A stretch of DNA of 64,000 bases from Roseibium aggregatum IAM 12614 (GCF_000168975.1 NZ_AAUW01000023.1:2501-66500); one strand, 5' to 3'. Shown: positions 11,020 to 20,254, counted from the stretch's first letter. A program made the numbers and translations. The notes: generated by a model not told the origin, from the sequence alone.

Positions 11020-12122
11020 CGCAGAAACTCAAGACCAAACGCGCCCGCGATCTGGGGCTGCCAATGCCGGGCACTCCGGGCCCGCAAAACGCGATTACCG
11101 ATGTCGAAGGTGTGCTTGTCGGCTACGAGACGCTTTCCTCAAGGCGGACACCCGCGCTCGCCAGAAATGGTCTTCCGGTGCAGACCGGGGTGACGGCGAT
11201 TCTGCCCCGGGGGCGGACATCGACACCGCGTCCCGTGTGGGCCGGTTTGCACGCGCTCAACGGCAACGGCGAAATGACCGGCAGCCACTGGGTCAAGGAC
11301 GCGGGCTATTTCACCGGCCCGATCCTGATCACGAACACGCACAGCGTGGGCGCTGCGCATGAGGCTGCGGTGCGCTGGATGGTCGATACCTACCGCGATG
11401 CCTGGGAAAACAACCATCTGTGGGCCATGCCGGTTGTCGCGGAAACCTATGACGGTGTCCTGAACGACATCAACGGTCTGCATGTGCGGCCGGAACACGC
11501 GACGAAAGCCCTTGAAAATGCAACATCAGAGCCGCCCGCGGAAGGCAATGTCGGCGGTGGTGCGGGCATGATCTGCTACGAGTTCAAGGGAGGAACAGGC
11601 ACCGCCTCGCGGCGTGTCGAAGCCGGCGGGAAAACCCATACGCTCGGTGTTCTTGTGCAGGCGAACCACGGGCTTCGGCCATGGCTCAAGGTGCTGGGGC
11701 AGCCGGTGGGCGAGAAAATGACGGACCACCGGATACCCGGTTTCAATGCGGAGCGCGGGTCGATCATCGTCATCATCGCAACGGATCTGCCGCTGCTGCC
11801 TTCCCAGCTCGACCGTCTGGCCCGCCGCGCGACCATCGGCATCGGCCGGGGCGGTACGCCCGGCGGCAACAATTCCGGTGACATTTTCCTTGCCTTCAGC
11901 ACGGCCAATGAAATGGATCTGCCTCAATTAAGCGGGCCGTGGAAATCCATGGTATCGCTGAACGATGATCTGCTCGACCCGGTCTATATGGCCGCTGTAG
12001 AGGCGGTCGAGGAAGCTGTCCTCAACGCCATGCTGGCGGCTGAAGACACGCCGACGGCCCGTCCATCCGGTTCGGTTTGCCGGGCGATCGACGCGGAAGC
12101 CCTCAAGCGGCTTTTCTCATAG
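11016..12122 (+). CDS. P1-family peptidase (DmpA/BapA-like aminopeptidase)
   Basis: This 368-residue protein belongs to the self-processing P1 (DmpA) family of Ntn-fold hydrolases. The N-terminal PGPQNAITDVEGVLVG (about 21-36) is the family signature. GGNNSGDIFLAF (about 283-294) carries the expected cleavage-site and nucleophile Ser287. Known members release N-terminal D- or L-residues or beta-amino acids from peptides and amides. No signal peptide is seen, so it should act on imported substrate in the cytoplasm. It overlaps the last permease gene by four bases, so it is part of the importer operon. An amino-acyl amide or beta-peptide substrate is plausible; specificity is inferred. Confidence 0.88.
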   Translation: MTQKLKTKRARDLGLPMPGTPGPQNAITDVEGVLVGYETLSSRRTPALARNGLPVQTGVTAILPRGRTSTPRPVWAGLHALNGNGEMTGSHWVKDAGYFTGPILITNTHSVGAAHEAAVRWMVDTYRDAWENNHLWAMPVVAETYDGVLNDINGLHVRPEHATKALENATSEPPAEGNVGGGAGMICYEFKGGTGTASRRVEAGGKTHTLGVLVQANHGLRPWLKVLGQPVGEKMTDHRIPGFNAERGSIIVIIATDLPLLPSQLDRLARRATIGIGRGGTPGGNNSGDIFLAFSTANEMDLPQLSGPWKSMVSLNDDLLDPVYMAAVEAVEEAVLNAMLAAEDTPTARPSGSVCRAIDAEALKRLFS

Positions 12123-12132
12123 GGGTCAAAGA

Positions 12133-12172
12133 CCCACCGGCACCGATGCCATTTTCTGGAGGCACCGGTGGG
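12133..12172. terminator. Hairpin between convergent genes
   Basis: The arms cccaccgg and ccggtggg, extended with weaker pairs (cacc/ggca), enclose a loop containing gatgccattttctgga. It lies between the stops of the peptidase gene and the convergent ggt gene (62-base gap). There is no strong T run, so its terminator role is only likely. Confidence 0.45.
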
Positions 12173-12184
12173 CTGCATTTGCCT

Positions 12185-13972
12185 CTAGCGACCGATCGCA
12201 TAGGCCTGCATCAGGCGCGGTGTTGCCGCCGCCTTCAGAACGCCGTCTGCGCTGCGCTTGGCGGCGGTCAGCCGGCCGATGGTCCAGTTGCCGGAAACCT
12301 CCACCGAATGCCCGCGAGCCCGCAGCAGATTGATCGTCTCGGCGCTGAAATTGCCTTCGGCCATCACGTGCCCCGGCTGGCGCTGGCGCGGGTGGAACGA
12401 GGTCGGGAAGTGGGTCGTGTGGAACAGCGGCAGGTCGATGGCTTCCTGCAGGTTGAGGCCGTGATGCACAAGCCGCAGGAACAGGGAGAGCTGCCACTGG
12501 TCCTGCTGGTCGCCGCCGGGCGTGCCGAACACCATCGCCGGCCGGCCGTCGTGGAAGGCAAGGCTCGGGGTCAGCGTGGTGCGTGGGCGTTTGCCGGGCG
12601 CCAGGCTGGTCGGCAGGCCGTCTTCCAGCCAGAACATCTGCGCGCGTGAATTCAGGCAGAAGCCGAGTGTGGGGATGATCGGAGAGGATTGCAGCCAGCC
12701 ACCGGACGGGGTGGCGGCAACCATGTTGCCCCAGCGGTCGATGATGTCGAGGTGAACCGTGTCGCCCCGCCGCTCGGAAAGATGCGCCATCGTCGGTTCG
12801 TAAAGACCCGTGTTGGCAATGCCGGCGCGTTCGATCACGGCCATGTTGGCAGCCACCTGGTCCTCGAAGCCCGGCAGAACGCCGGGGCGCAGGTCGAAGG
12901 AGGCGGTGTCGGAAATCAGTTTGCGCCGCGCGTCGTTGTAGTCGTCCGACAGCAGCGCGCTCATAGGAACGTCAACGAAGGCCGGATCGCCGTAATAGAC
13001 CTCGCGGTCGGCATAGGCGAGCTTCATGGCTTCCGTCACATGGTGGACGAAATCGGCCCCGGCCGGGTCCATCGCGCCGATGTCGAAGCCTTTCAGGAGC
13101 GCCAGCGCCTGCAGCAGCACGGGCCCCTGTCCCCACGGGCCAGTCTTGGCAACGGTCCAGTCGTGATAGTCGCTCAGGAGCGGATCTTCGTATGTCGCGC
13201 TCCAGCTCGCCAGATCGTCGGCGGTAAGCACACCCTTGTGCTTAGCACCCGAGCCATCCATCACCTCGGTCTTGTCCAGGAAGGCCACAATCTCCTCGGC
13301 AATGAAACCGCGATAGAAACAGTTGCGTGCCGCGTCGATCTGGGCTTCGCGGCCGGTCTGGCCTTCCGCTTCGCTCAAAAGCCGCGTCCAGGTCTGGGCG
13401 AGAACCGGGTTTTTGAACATCTCGCCGGCTTCCGGCACGGTTCCACCCGGTACCCAGGTCTCAAAGGACGTCGGCCACTCTGTCTGGAAGAAGTCCTTCA
13501 GGCCGCCAATGGTTGCCGCTGCGCCCGGCAGCATCGGCTGGCCGTTTTCAGCGTAATAGACCGCAGGCTCCAGCACGTCGCGCAGGCTCAAGTTGCCGTG
13601 GTCGCGCAGCATCAGCATCCAGCCGTCGAAAGCGCCCGGAATGACAGTCGACAGCAGACCGTTGCCCGGAATGAGATCCAGCCCTTCGGCCTTGTAATGC
13701 TCGATGGTGGCTCCCGCCGGCGCAGGTCCCTGGCCGCAAACGACCTTGGTTTCGCCCGTTCCGGCCTTGTGGAAGATCACCGGCAGATCGCCGGCCGGGC
13801 CGTTCAGATGCGGCTCCAGAACCTGCAGCACAAGTCCGGTCGCGACGGCGGCGTCAAAGGCATTGCCACCCTTTTCCAGGATGCTCATGCCGACGGCGCT
13901 TGCGATCCAGTGGGTGGAGGTGACGACACCGAAGGTGCCGGTAATTTCGGGGCGGGTGGTGAAAGTCGGCAT
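12185..13972 (-). CDS. ggt: Gamma-glutamyltransferase family protein, predicted cytoplasmic
   Basis: This 595-residue member of the gamma-glutamyltranspeptidase (Ntn hydrolase) family would hydrolyse or transfer gamma-glutamyl groups from glutathione or gamma-glutamyl amines. The auto-cleavage and catalytic Thr is in RRGDTVHLD (Thr405). The large-subunit GNAFDAAVA and the small-subunit FGTPGGDQQDQ are also present. The N-terminus (MPTFTTRPEITGTFG) has no signal peptide, unlike secreted E. coli Ggt, so it resembles cytoplasmic YwrD-type members. It is the last gene of the peptide-importer operon, 28 bases after the permease, which suggests cleavage of imported gamma-glutamyl compounds. Confidence 0.9.
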   Translation of the reverse strand: MPTFTTRPEITGTFGVVTSTHWIASAVGMSILEKGGNAFDAAVATGLVLQVLEPHLNGPAGDLPVIFHKAGTGETKVVCGQGPAPAGATIEHYKAEGLDLIPGNGLLSTVIPGAFDGWMLMLRDHGNLSLRDVLEPAVYYAENGQPMLPGAAATIGGLKDFFQTEWPTSFETWVPGGTVPEAGEMFKNPVLAQTWTRLLSEAEGQTGREAQIDAARNCFYRGFIAEEIVAFLDKTEVMDGSGAKHKGVLTADDLASWSATYEDPLLSDYHDWTVAKTGPWGQGPVLLQALALLKGFDIGAMDPAGADFVHHVTEAMKLAYADREVYYGDPAFVDVPMSALLSDDYNDARRKLISDTASFDLRPGVLPGFEDQVAANMAVIERAGIANTGLYEPTMAHLSERRGDTVHLDIIDRWGNMVAATPSGGWLQSSPIIPTLGFCLNSRAQMFWLEDGLPTSLAPGKRPRTTLTPSLAFHDGRPAMVFGTPGGDQQDQWQLSLFLRLVHHGLNLQEAIDLPLFHTTHFPTSFHPRQRQPGHVMAEGNFSAETINLLRARGHSVEVSGNWTIGRLTAAKRSADGVLKAAATPRLMQAYAIGR

Positions 13973-14000
13973 GAGTTACTCTTTGGGGTTTAAAAAAGGA

Positions 14001-14879
14001 TCAGCTTTCGCGGGGGTCGAGAGCGTCGCGCAGACCGTCGCCCAGCAGGTTGAATCCGAGAACGACCAGGAAGATCGCTGCGCCCGGCCACCAGGCCATC
14101 CAGGGCGCTTGGGTCATGAAGTTCTTGGCAACGTTCAGCATGGAGCCCCAGCTCGGTGCGGGGGCTTGCTGACCGAGGCCGAGGAAGGAAAGGCTGGCTT
14201 CGGCAATGATCGCTGTGGCGACCGTCAGGGTCGCCTGAACCAGAACCGGCGCGAACACATTGGGCAGGATGTAGCGGGACATGATCGCGAAATGGCTGAG
14301 CCCGATGGCCCGTGCCCCTTCGACATAGTCTTCCGTCTTGACCGACAGCACCTGTCCTCGCGTCAGGCGCACGAAGATCGGCATGGCTGATAGCCCGATG
14401 GCGATCATGGCGTTGGTCAGGCTCGGCCCCAGGAAGGCGGCAAGCGCAATGGCCAGAATGAGGAAAGGCGTTGCAAGCAGTGCATCGGTAACCCGGGAGA
14501 TCGCCTGATCGGTCCAGCCGCCGAAGTAACCGGACAGAAGACCGAAGGGCACTCCGATCAAGACGGCGATCAACACCGAGACGACACCGGCCATCAGCGA
14601 GGCCTGTGCCCCCCAGATCATGCGCGAAAGGATATCCCGGCCGATCTCGTCGGTGCCGAGCCAGTGGGCGGCGGAAGGGGCCTTGCGCACCGCGCCCCAG
14701 TCGGTTGCGACCGGATCCGCAATGGGCAGCACTGGCGCGGCGACGGCAATGCCGACGAAGAAGGCGACAATAATGAACCCGAACAACGCGCTCTTGTTCG
14801 CCTTCAGCTTTTTCCAGGCGCGGCTTTCGAGGCGGATTGTTTCCTCAGCCGGATCTGCGGCAGATGTCACGGCGCTCAC
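14001..14879 (-). CDS. Dipeptide-type ABC transporter permease (DppC-like)
   Basis: This 292-residue permease has the DppC pattern: a basic N-terminal tail (RAWKKLKANKSALFG), a first helix near 30-50, the domain start HWLGTDEIGRDILSRM (about 80-95), an EAA-like loop GARAIGLSHFAIMSRYILP and the C-terminal LGFNLLGDGLRDALDPR. The GTG at 14879 is preferred: it follows gaggag and overlaps the upstream stop as GTGA. The longer ATG start at 14963 lies inside the neighbouring gene. Confidence 0.9.
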   Translation of the reverse strand: MSAVTSAADPAEETIRLESRAWKKLKANKSALFGFIIVAFFVGIAVAAPVLPIADPVATDWGAVRKAPSAAHWLGTDEIGRDILSRMIWGAQASLMAGVVSVLIAVLIGVPFGLLSGYFGGWTDQAISRVTDALLATPFLILAIALAAFLGPSLTNAMIAIGLSAMPIFVRLTRGQVLSVKTEDYVEGARAIGLSHFAIMSRYILPNVFAPVLVQATLTVATAIIAEASLSFLGLGQQAPAPSWGSMLNVAKNFMTQAPWMAWWPGAAIFLVVLGFNLLGDGLRDALDPRES

Positions 14880-15823
14880 AGGCTGCTCCTCATGCGCGGG
14901 TTGAGAAGGAAATAGAGGACGTCGGCGATCAGGTTCATCAGGATGAAGCCGGCAGCCGTGCACATGACGACTCCCTGGACGACGGCATAGTCGCGGGTGA
15001 AGACCGCATCCACGATCAGCTTGCCGAAGCCGGGAATGGTGAAGATCTGCTCCGTCAGCACCGCACCCGCGAGCAATTCGCCGAAGAGCAGGGCACTGAG
15101 GGTCACGATGGGCAAGAGCGCGTTGCGGAAGGCGTGTTTCAGGATGACCACGTTTTCCAGAAGACCCTTGGCGCGGGCCGTGCGGACATAATCGGCCTTC
15201 AGCACACCGAGCATTGCCGAGCGCGTGTGGCGCATCAAGGTGGCGGCCAGTGCCGTGCCCAGTACGAAGGCGGGCATGATCATTGTCTGGAGCGACTTCA
15301 GCGGATCGACGAAGGGCGATTCATAGCCTGAGGCAGGCAGCCAGCCCAGGTGAACGGAGACCAGCATGATCAGCATGATGCCGAGCCAGAAATTCGGAAT
15401 GGACAGACCGGACAGCGCCACGAAATTGGCGATGTAGTCGATGGCGGTGCCCTTGCGCACCGCGGACAGGATGCCGGCCGGAATGCCGATGGCAAAGGCG
15501 ATGATCATCGCCATCACGGCGAGCTGGATCGTGACCGGCAGCTTGTCGGCAATAAGCTCCGTCACCGGCAGATTGGTCCGCAGCGAAATGCCGAGGTCGC
15601 CCTGCAGCATGGCCTTCATCCAGGAAAAATACTGGTAGAGGATCGGGTCGTTCAGCCGGTATTTCTCGCGAATGAACTCCAGCACAGCCGGATCGCGCTC
15701 TTCACCGGCAAGCACGAGTGCCGGGTCGCCGGGCAGCAGCTTCTGCAGCACGAACACGAAGATCGAGACCAGAATGAGCGTTGGGATGGCGATGACGAGC
15801 CGGCGCGCGATGTAGGACAGCAT
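14876..15823 (-). CDS. Dipeptide-type ABC transporter permease (DppB-like)
   Basis: This 315-residue permease starts with MLSYIARRLVIAIPTLILVS, the standard DppB N-terminus with its first helix. A periplasmic segment ending in QGDLGISLRTNLPVTELI and the loop ARAKGLLENVVILKHAFRNA (about 200-220) follow. A start 17 codons upstream is possible; neither has a clear ribosome site, and I chose the start that matches family length. Its stop overlaps the GTG of the DppC-like gene. Confidence 0.88.
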   Translation of the reverse strand: MLSYIARRLVIAIPTLILVSIFVFVLQKLLPGDPALVLAGEERDPAVLEFIREKYRLNDPILYQYFSWMKAMLQGDLGISLRTNLPVTELIADKLPVTIQLAVMAMIIAFAIGIPAGILSAVRKGTAIDYIANFVALSGLSIPNFWLGIMLIMLVSVHLGWLPASGYESPFVDPLKSLQTMIMPAFVLGTALAATLMRHTRSAMLGVLKADYVRTARAKGLLENVVILKHAFRNALLPIVTLSALLFGELLAGAVLTEQIFTIPGFGKLIVDAVFTRDYAVVQGVVMCTAAGFILMNLIADVLYFLLNPRMRSSL

Positions 15824-15882
15824 TCGGGCAAAATCCGTTTGGAACGGAACCCGGCCGAAGCCGGGTCCCGTCATCGGTGTGG

Positions 15883-17388
15883 TTACTTGAACTTGACGTT
15901 CTCGAGGCGGATCATGCCGTCCGGGAAGGCGGTGAAGCCTTCCAGCTTGCCGGACAGCGCCCAGATCCAGGTCGGGTGGTAGAGATAGATGATCGGCAAT
16001 TCGTTGATCAGGATATCCCGTGCCGCGTCATATTTTGCCTTGCGCGTGGCGGTGTCGTTGCTCTGCCGGGCTTCGTCCAGCAGTTTGTCGACTTCGGGAA
16101 TGCAGACCTTGGAATCGTTGATCCCGCCCTTGCAGGTCATGAACTGGTGGATGTTGCCGTCCGGATCGACACGGCCCGACCAGCCCACCTGGCTTGCCTG
16201 GTAGTTGCCGGCGGACTGGTCCGCCAGCAGGCTGGCAAATTCCATCGACTTCAGTTTGACGTTGAAACCGGCTTCCGCCGCCATCGACTGGACAACCTGC
16301 ATCATCTGCGTCTGCACGGGGTTGTTGGCCACCTGCACCTCGACGTCGAGGCTGTCGTAGCCGGCTTCCTTCAGCAGGGCCTTTGCCTTTTCGACATCCC
16401 GGGCCGGTACCGGATAGTCCTTGTCGTACCAGGGGCTGGTTGGCGGGAACGGCTGGTTGCCGGGCGCAAAGGCACCTTCGAAGACAACCTGGTTGATCGC
16501 GTCACGGTCGAGCGACAGGCTGAAGGCCTGACGGATCTTCGGGTCGTTGCCGAAGGGGTTGTCACCCTTTTCACCGTTGTTGATGTTTACCGTGATGCCC
16601 TGGTAACCCAGGCTGACCGCTTCCGCAAAGCCGAGGTTGGCATCGCCCTTGACCGAGGCAACGTCGGTTGCCGCAAGGCGTTCCAGCATGTCGATGTCAC
16701 CGGAGCGCAGGTTGGCAAGACGCACGGTGGTGTCCGGGATCGGCAGGAAAGTGACCGTGTCGAAGTTGATGGCGTCCTTGTTCCAGTAGTCTTCGAACTT
16801 GGACAGAACGATACGGTCCTGCTGGACGCGCTCAACGAACTTGAACGGGCCGGAACAGACCGGATTGTTGCCGAAATCGGCACCGGCAGCCTCGGCGGCG
16901 GTCGGCGATACCATCATGCCGGCGCGGTCGGCAAACTGGGCCAGCATTGTCGCGTCAGGTGCAGTCAAGGTGAATTTGACCTGAAGCGCGCCGGAAACCT
17001 CCACGCTCTCGATGGACTTGACCTCACTCTTGCGGCGGCTTTCCGGCAGGTTCTTCGAGCGCTCGATATTGGCCTTCACGGATTCTGCGTCAAATGGGGT
17101 GCCGTCATGGAAGGTCACGCCATCGCGCAGGTCCATGGTCAGAACCTTGCCGTCGTCGGACCAGGTCCAGCCGCTGGCAAGCTGCGGGATGATTTCCAGA
17201 TCCGGCGTGATGTCGACCAGCTTGTCGCACAGCGAGGTGTAGACGATACGGCCGACAAAGGTCCGGGACTGATCGGGATCCAGCACGTCAGCATCGTCCT
17301 GCAGGCCGATGCGAAGATCGGCGGCCTGGGCGGCCGTTGCCAGGGTTGTTGCGCTGAGCAGCAGCGCGGCAAGGAAGTCCTTACGCAT
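15883..17388 (-). CDS. Peptide-type ABC transporter substrate-binding protein (SBP family 5)
   Basis: This 501-residue periplasmic protein has a signal peptide (MRKDFLAALLLSATTLATAAQA, cleaved before ADLRIGL). SBP_bac_5 features follow: DADVLDPDQSRTF, WTWSDDGKVLTMDLRDGVTF (about 90-110) and a C-terminal YLYHPTWIWAL. The ATG at 17388 follows taggag at a good distance; the open frame upstream is unsupported. Family 5 proteins bind di- and oligopeptides, glutathione or opines. The ggt gene in the same operon points to a gamma-glutamyl or glutathione-like ligand, but this is inference. Confidence 0.9.
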   Translation of the reverse strand: MRKDFLAALLLSATTLATAAQAADLRIGLQDDADVLDPDQSRTFVGRIVYTSLCDKLVDITPDLEIIPQLASGWTWSDDGKVLTMDLRDGVTFHDGTPFDAESVKANIERSKNLPESRRKSEVKSIESVEVSGALQVKFTLTAPDATMLAQFADRAGMMVSPTAAEAAGADFGNNPVCSGPFKFVERVQQDRIVLSKFEDYWNKDAINFDTVTFLPIPDTTVRLANLRSGDIDMLERLAATDVASVKGDANLGFAEAVSLGYQGITVNINNGEKGDNPFGNDPKIRQAFSLSLDRDAINQVVFEGAFAPGNQPFPPTSPWYDKDYPVPARDVEKAKALLKEAGYDSLDVEVQVANNPVQTQMMQVVQSMAAEAGFNVKLKSMEFASLLADQSAGNYQASQVGWSGRVDPDGNIHQFMTCKGGINDSKVCIPEVDKLLDEARQSNDTATRKAKYDAARDILINELPIIYLYHPTWIWALSGKLEGFTAFPDGMIRLENVKFK

Positions 17389-17416
17389 GTTTGTACTCCT
17401 ATCGGAAGGGCTCGAT

Positions 17417-18517
17417 TTATGGTCTTGTGGCCGTCGTCGGCTCTTTTTGTTGGCTTCGGGTCCGGAACAGCGCAAAGCGCTTTTCCGCATTTGGGCTCCT
17501 TGGCGGTTCCTGAACCGGGGACTGTCCGTCGTCCGCAATTTTTTCCCAGTGGTGGCAGGCAACGGTCCTGTCACCAGCAACGGGAACCGGCGCCGGCTTC
17601 TGCTGGCTGCAAAGATCTGTTGCGTGCGGACAACGCGGATGGAAGCGGCAGCCAGAGGGTGGATCGAGCGGCGAGGGCACGTCGCCAGAAAGGGCAGCCT
17701 TCATCGACCGGCCGTGAGGCGAGGCAATCGGGATCGCGCGCATCAGGGCCTGGGTGTAGGGATGCAGAGGCTTGTCGAACAGCGCGTCATTCGGCGCCAA
17801 TTCGACGATTTCGCCCAGGTACATCACCGCCACCCGGTCGCTCATGTGGCGGATAACCGCCAGGTCGTGGGCAATCAGGATCAGCGTCAGGTCGAATTCC
17901 GACTTCAGGTCTTCCAGAAGATTGATCACCTGCGCCTGCACCGAAACATCCAGCGCCGAAACCGGCTCGTCGCCGACGATCACCTTGGGTCCGCTGGCAA
18001 GCGCCCGGGCAATACCGATGCGCTGGCGCTGGCCGCCGGAGAACTCGTGCGGATAGCGGTTGGCGAAGGCAGGACGAAGCCCGACCCTGTTCAGGAGGTC
18101 GGCAACCTTCTGCCGGCGTTCGGAACGGGTCAGCGTCGTGTGAACCTTCATCGGTTCCTCGATCAGCGCGCCGACGCTCATGCGCGGATTGAGCGAGGAG
18201 AACGGGTCCTGGAAAACGAACTGCAGATCCTTCCGCAACCGACGCATTTCCTGTTCGGAAAGGGCGGATATGTCGTTTCCGTCGTAAAGAACGGCACCGT
18301 CCGAAGGCGTCAGCAGGCGGACCAGAAGGCGGGCCAGAGTGGACTTGCCACAACCGCTTTCCCCGACGATGGAGAAGGTTTCACCCCGTTTGATGGCCAG
18401 TGACACACCGTTGACGGCACTGACCGAAGTCGCTGGTTTGAACAGGCTCTTGCGTCCGCCGAACCGCTTTGTGACGGCGCGTGTCTCGATGATCTTGTCC
18501 CGGGTCGTCAGGCTCAT
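17417..18517 (-). CDS. Dipeptide-type ABC transporter ATP-binding protein (DppF-like)
   Basis: This 366-residue ATPase has Walker A GESGCGKST (about 51), QFVFQDPFSSLNPRM, signature FSGGQRQR, Walker B KVIVGDEPVSALDVSVQ and a C-terminal oligopeptide-transporter extension with cysteines (CRFHPRCPHATDLC) that in relatives holds an iron-sulfur cluster. Walker B reads VGDEP where most relatives have ADEP. The tail after about residue 325 is charged, low-complexity and not conserved in the family. Its ATG overlaps the upstream gene's stop (ATGA). Confidence 0.9.
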   Translation of the reverse strand: MSLTTRDKIIETRAVTKRFGGRKSLFKPATSVSAVNGVSLAIKRGETFSIVGESGCGKSTLARLLVRLLTPSDGAVLYDGNDISALSEQEMRRLRKDLQFVFQDPFSSLNPRMSVGALIEEPMKVHTTLTRSERRQKVADLLNRVGLRPAFANRYPHEFSGGQRQRIGIARALASGPKVIVGDEPVSALDVSVQAQVINLLEDLKSEFDLTLILIAHDLAVIRHMSDRVAVMYLGEIVELAPNDALFDKPLHPYTQALMRAIPIASPHGRSMKAALSGDVPSPLDPPSGCRFHPRCPHATDLCSQQKPAPVPVAGDRTVACHHWEKIADDGQSPVQEPPRSPNAEKRFALFRTRSQQKEPTTATRP

Positions 18518-19533
18518 CCGGCGGCCTCCGCAAATGCGCTTTCCAGCGGTGCATAGTGACAGGCCGCCCGGTGGGAGGGGCCAAGTTCGGCGAGCGGCGG
18601 CGCGATGTCACAACGCGGGCCGGCAAAGGGGCAACGCGGGGCGAAGCGGCAGCCGTCGGGCATGTTGTCGATGGCGGGCACCATGCCGCCGATGGTTGCC
18701 AGCCTGCCGGAACGTGGCCCGACCGACGGAACTGAGCTCATCAGGCCGATGGTGTAGGGGTGCTGCGGATCGTCGAAAATCGCGGCAACCGGGCCTTCCT
18801 CCACCGCACGCCCGGCATACATCACACAGACGCGGTCGGCGATTTCGGCAACGACACCCAGATCGTGCGTGATCATGATCAGCGCCGTTCCGCTTTCCTT
18901 TTGCAGGTCCTCGATCAGGTCGATGATCTGGGCCTGAATGGTGACGTCCAGCGCGGTGGTGGGTTCGTCAGCGATCAGAAGAACCGGATCATTGGCAAGC
19001 GCCATGGCGATCATGACCCGCTGACGCATGCCGCCGGAAAGTTCATGCGGATAATCGTCCAGCCGGTTGGAGGCAGCCGGGATCTTGACCCTCTCCAGCA
19101 TCTCCTGTGCCCGTGCGCGGGCCTGGGTCCGGGTCACCGGGCGGTGACGCAGCACGATCTCCGCAATCTGGTCGCCGATCCGGTAAGACGGATTGAGCGA
19201 GGTCATCGGTTCCTGGAAGATCATGGAAATGCGATCACCGCGCAGGTCGGCCAGAGCCCGTTGCGGCAAAGCCAGCAGATCCTGTCCGCCGAAGATTGCC
19301 GTTCCGGACATGACCCGGGCAACGCCCCGGGGCAGCAGACCCATCAGCGACAGGGCGGTCACGGACTTGCCGCAACCGCTCTCTCCGACGATGCACAGGG
19401 TCTCCCCCGGCCGGACGGCAAAGGACAGGCCATCAACGATGTTGGCCGGGGCGCCCTTGAAACGGAGCGAGAGGTCCTGAACCTCCAGGACGGGCGCGTT
19501 TTGAGGGGCGTTATCGGGAGCCTCAGTCGGCAT
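18514..19533 (-). CDS. Dipeptide-type ABC transporter ATP-binding protein (DppD-like)
   Basis: This 339-residue ATPase has Walker A GESGCGKSV, SMIFQEPMTSLNPSYRIG, signature LSGGMRQR, Walker B VLLIADEPTTALDVTIQ and the C-terminal cysteine-rich CRFAPRCPFAGPRC. The start at 19533 (MPTEAPD) follows gaggcgg and overlaps the end of the GntR gene by 11 bases, so regulator and transporter share one transcript. Confidence 0.9.
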   Translation of the reverse strand: MPTEAPDNAPQNAPVLEVQDLSLRFKGAPANIVDGLSFAVRPGETLCIVGESGCGKSVTALSLMGLLPRGVARVMSGTAIFGGQDLLALPQRALADLRGDRISMIFQEPMTSLNPSYRIGDQIAEIVLRHRPVTRTQARARAQEMLERVKIPAASNRLDDYPHELSGGMRQRVMIAMALANDPVLLIADEPTTALDVTIQAQIIDLIEDLQKESGTALIMITHDLGVVAEIADRVCVMYAGRAVEEGPVAAIFDDPQHPYTIGLMSSVPSVGPRSGRLATIGGMVPAIDNMPDGCRFAPRCPFAGPRCDIAPPLAELGPSHRAACHYAPLESAFAEAAG

Positions 19534-20239
19534 TGGCCGCCTCGCTTGCACTCTGGAACAGGAGACGCTCCTGAAGCGCCAGCAGGTGGGCGCGCATGGT
19601 TTTTTCCGCAGTAATGGGGTCCCGGTTCGCAATGGCCGTGATGATGTCGACATGCTGTGCCCGGTAGAGTGTCAGGGCATCGTCGGTCCGCAGCGCTTCG
19701 CGCACGTGGCGCCAGGCGGTATCCTGCCGGACCCGGTCAACAACGTCGAAAAGGGCCAGGAACAGTGTGTTGCGGGCCGCCCGTGCGATCGCCCGGTGCA
19801 GCGCGCTGTCCCACAGTTCGCGGCTGTCCATGTCCTCCGCCTTGCCGACCCGGTCGGCTAGGTCGCTCATGGCGGCAATGTCGGAAGGGGCGGCGCGAAG
19901 GGCAGCCAGACGCGCCAGCACGGGTTCGATCTGCAACCGGACTTCCATCACCTCGAGCATGTTGGAATTTTCGTGCAGCGACAGGATCTGCTTTTCCGGT
20001 TCGGCAGGTTCGCTGCCGACAAAGGTTCCTGCTCCCTGTCTGCGCCAGATCTTGCCTTCGGTCTCCAGCACTTCCAGTGCGCGGCGCACTGCCCTGCGGC
20101 CGACACCGATGGTTTCGGACAATTCGCGCTCGGTCGGAAGCTGCTCCGCGCCCTCGGCCGTGAGCTGGTCCACGATGATCCGAAGGCGTTCCAAAGCCAT
20201 GCTGGAATTGCGCTGGGAAGGTTTCTCGGTGCCGCTCAT
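19523..20239 (-). CDS. GntR/FadR-family transcriptional regulator
   Basis: This 238-residue protein has an N-terminal winged helix (about 15-80, with LPTERELSETIGVGRRAVRRAL) and a C-terminal all-helical FCD ligand domain (about 95-220), including the conserved WDSALHRAIARAARN. The start at 20239 is the most likely of several; MQPIQIG 12 codons upstream would put the operator palindrome inside the coding region. It is the first gene of the operon with the importer and ggt, and a palindrome lies 16 bases before its start, so it probably autoregulates the whole unit. Confidence 0.85.
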   Translation of the reverse strand: MSGTEKPSQRNSSMALERLRIIVDQLTAEGAEQLPTERELSETIGVGRRAVRRALEVLETEGKIWRRQGAGTFVGSEPAEPEKQILSLHENSNMLEVMEVRLQIEPVLARLAALRAAPSDIAAMSDLADRVGKAEDMDSRELWDSALHRAIARAARNTLFLALFDVVDRVRQDTAWRHVREALRTDDALTLYRAQHVDIITAIANRDPITAEKTMRAHLLALQERLLFQSASEAANAD

Positions 20240-20254
20240 GCCATACCAATTCGA

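Noticed and set aside
15877..17856. A 659-codon open frame on the plus strand opposite the peptide-binding protein gene.
   Set aside because: It is antisense to a clear SBP family 5 gene; its composition (rich in V, G, R, H) is what the reverse strand of GC-rich coding DNA gives, and no domain is recognisable.
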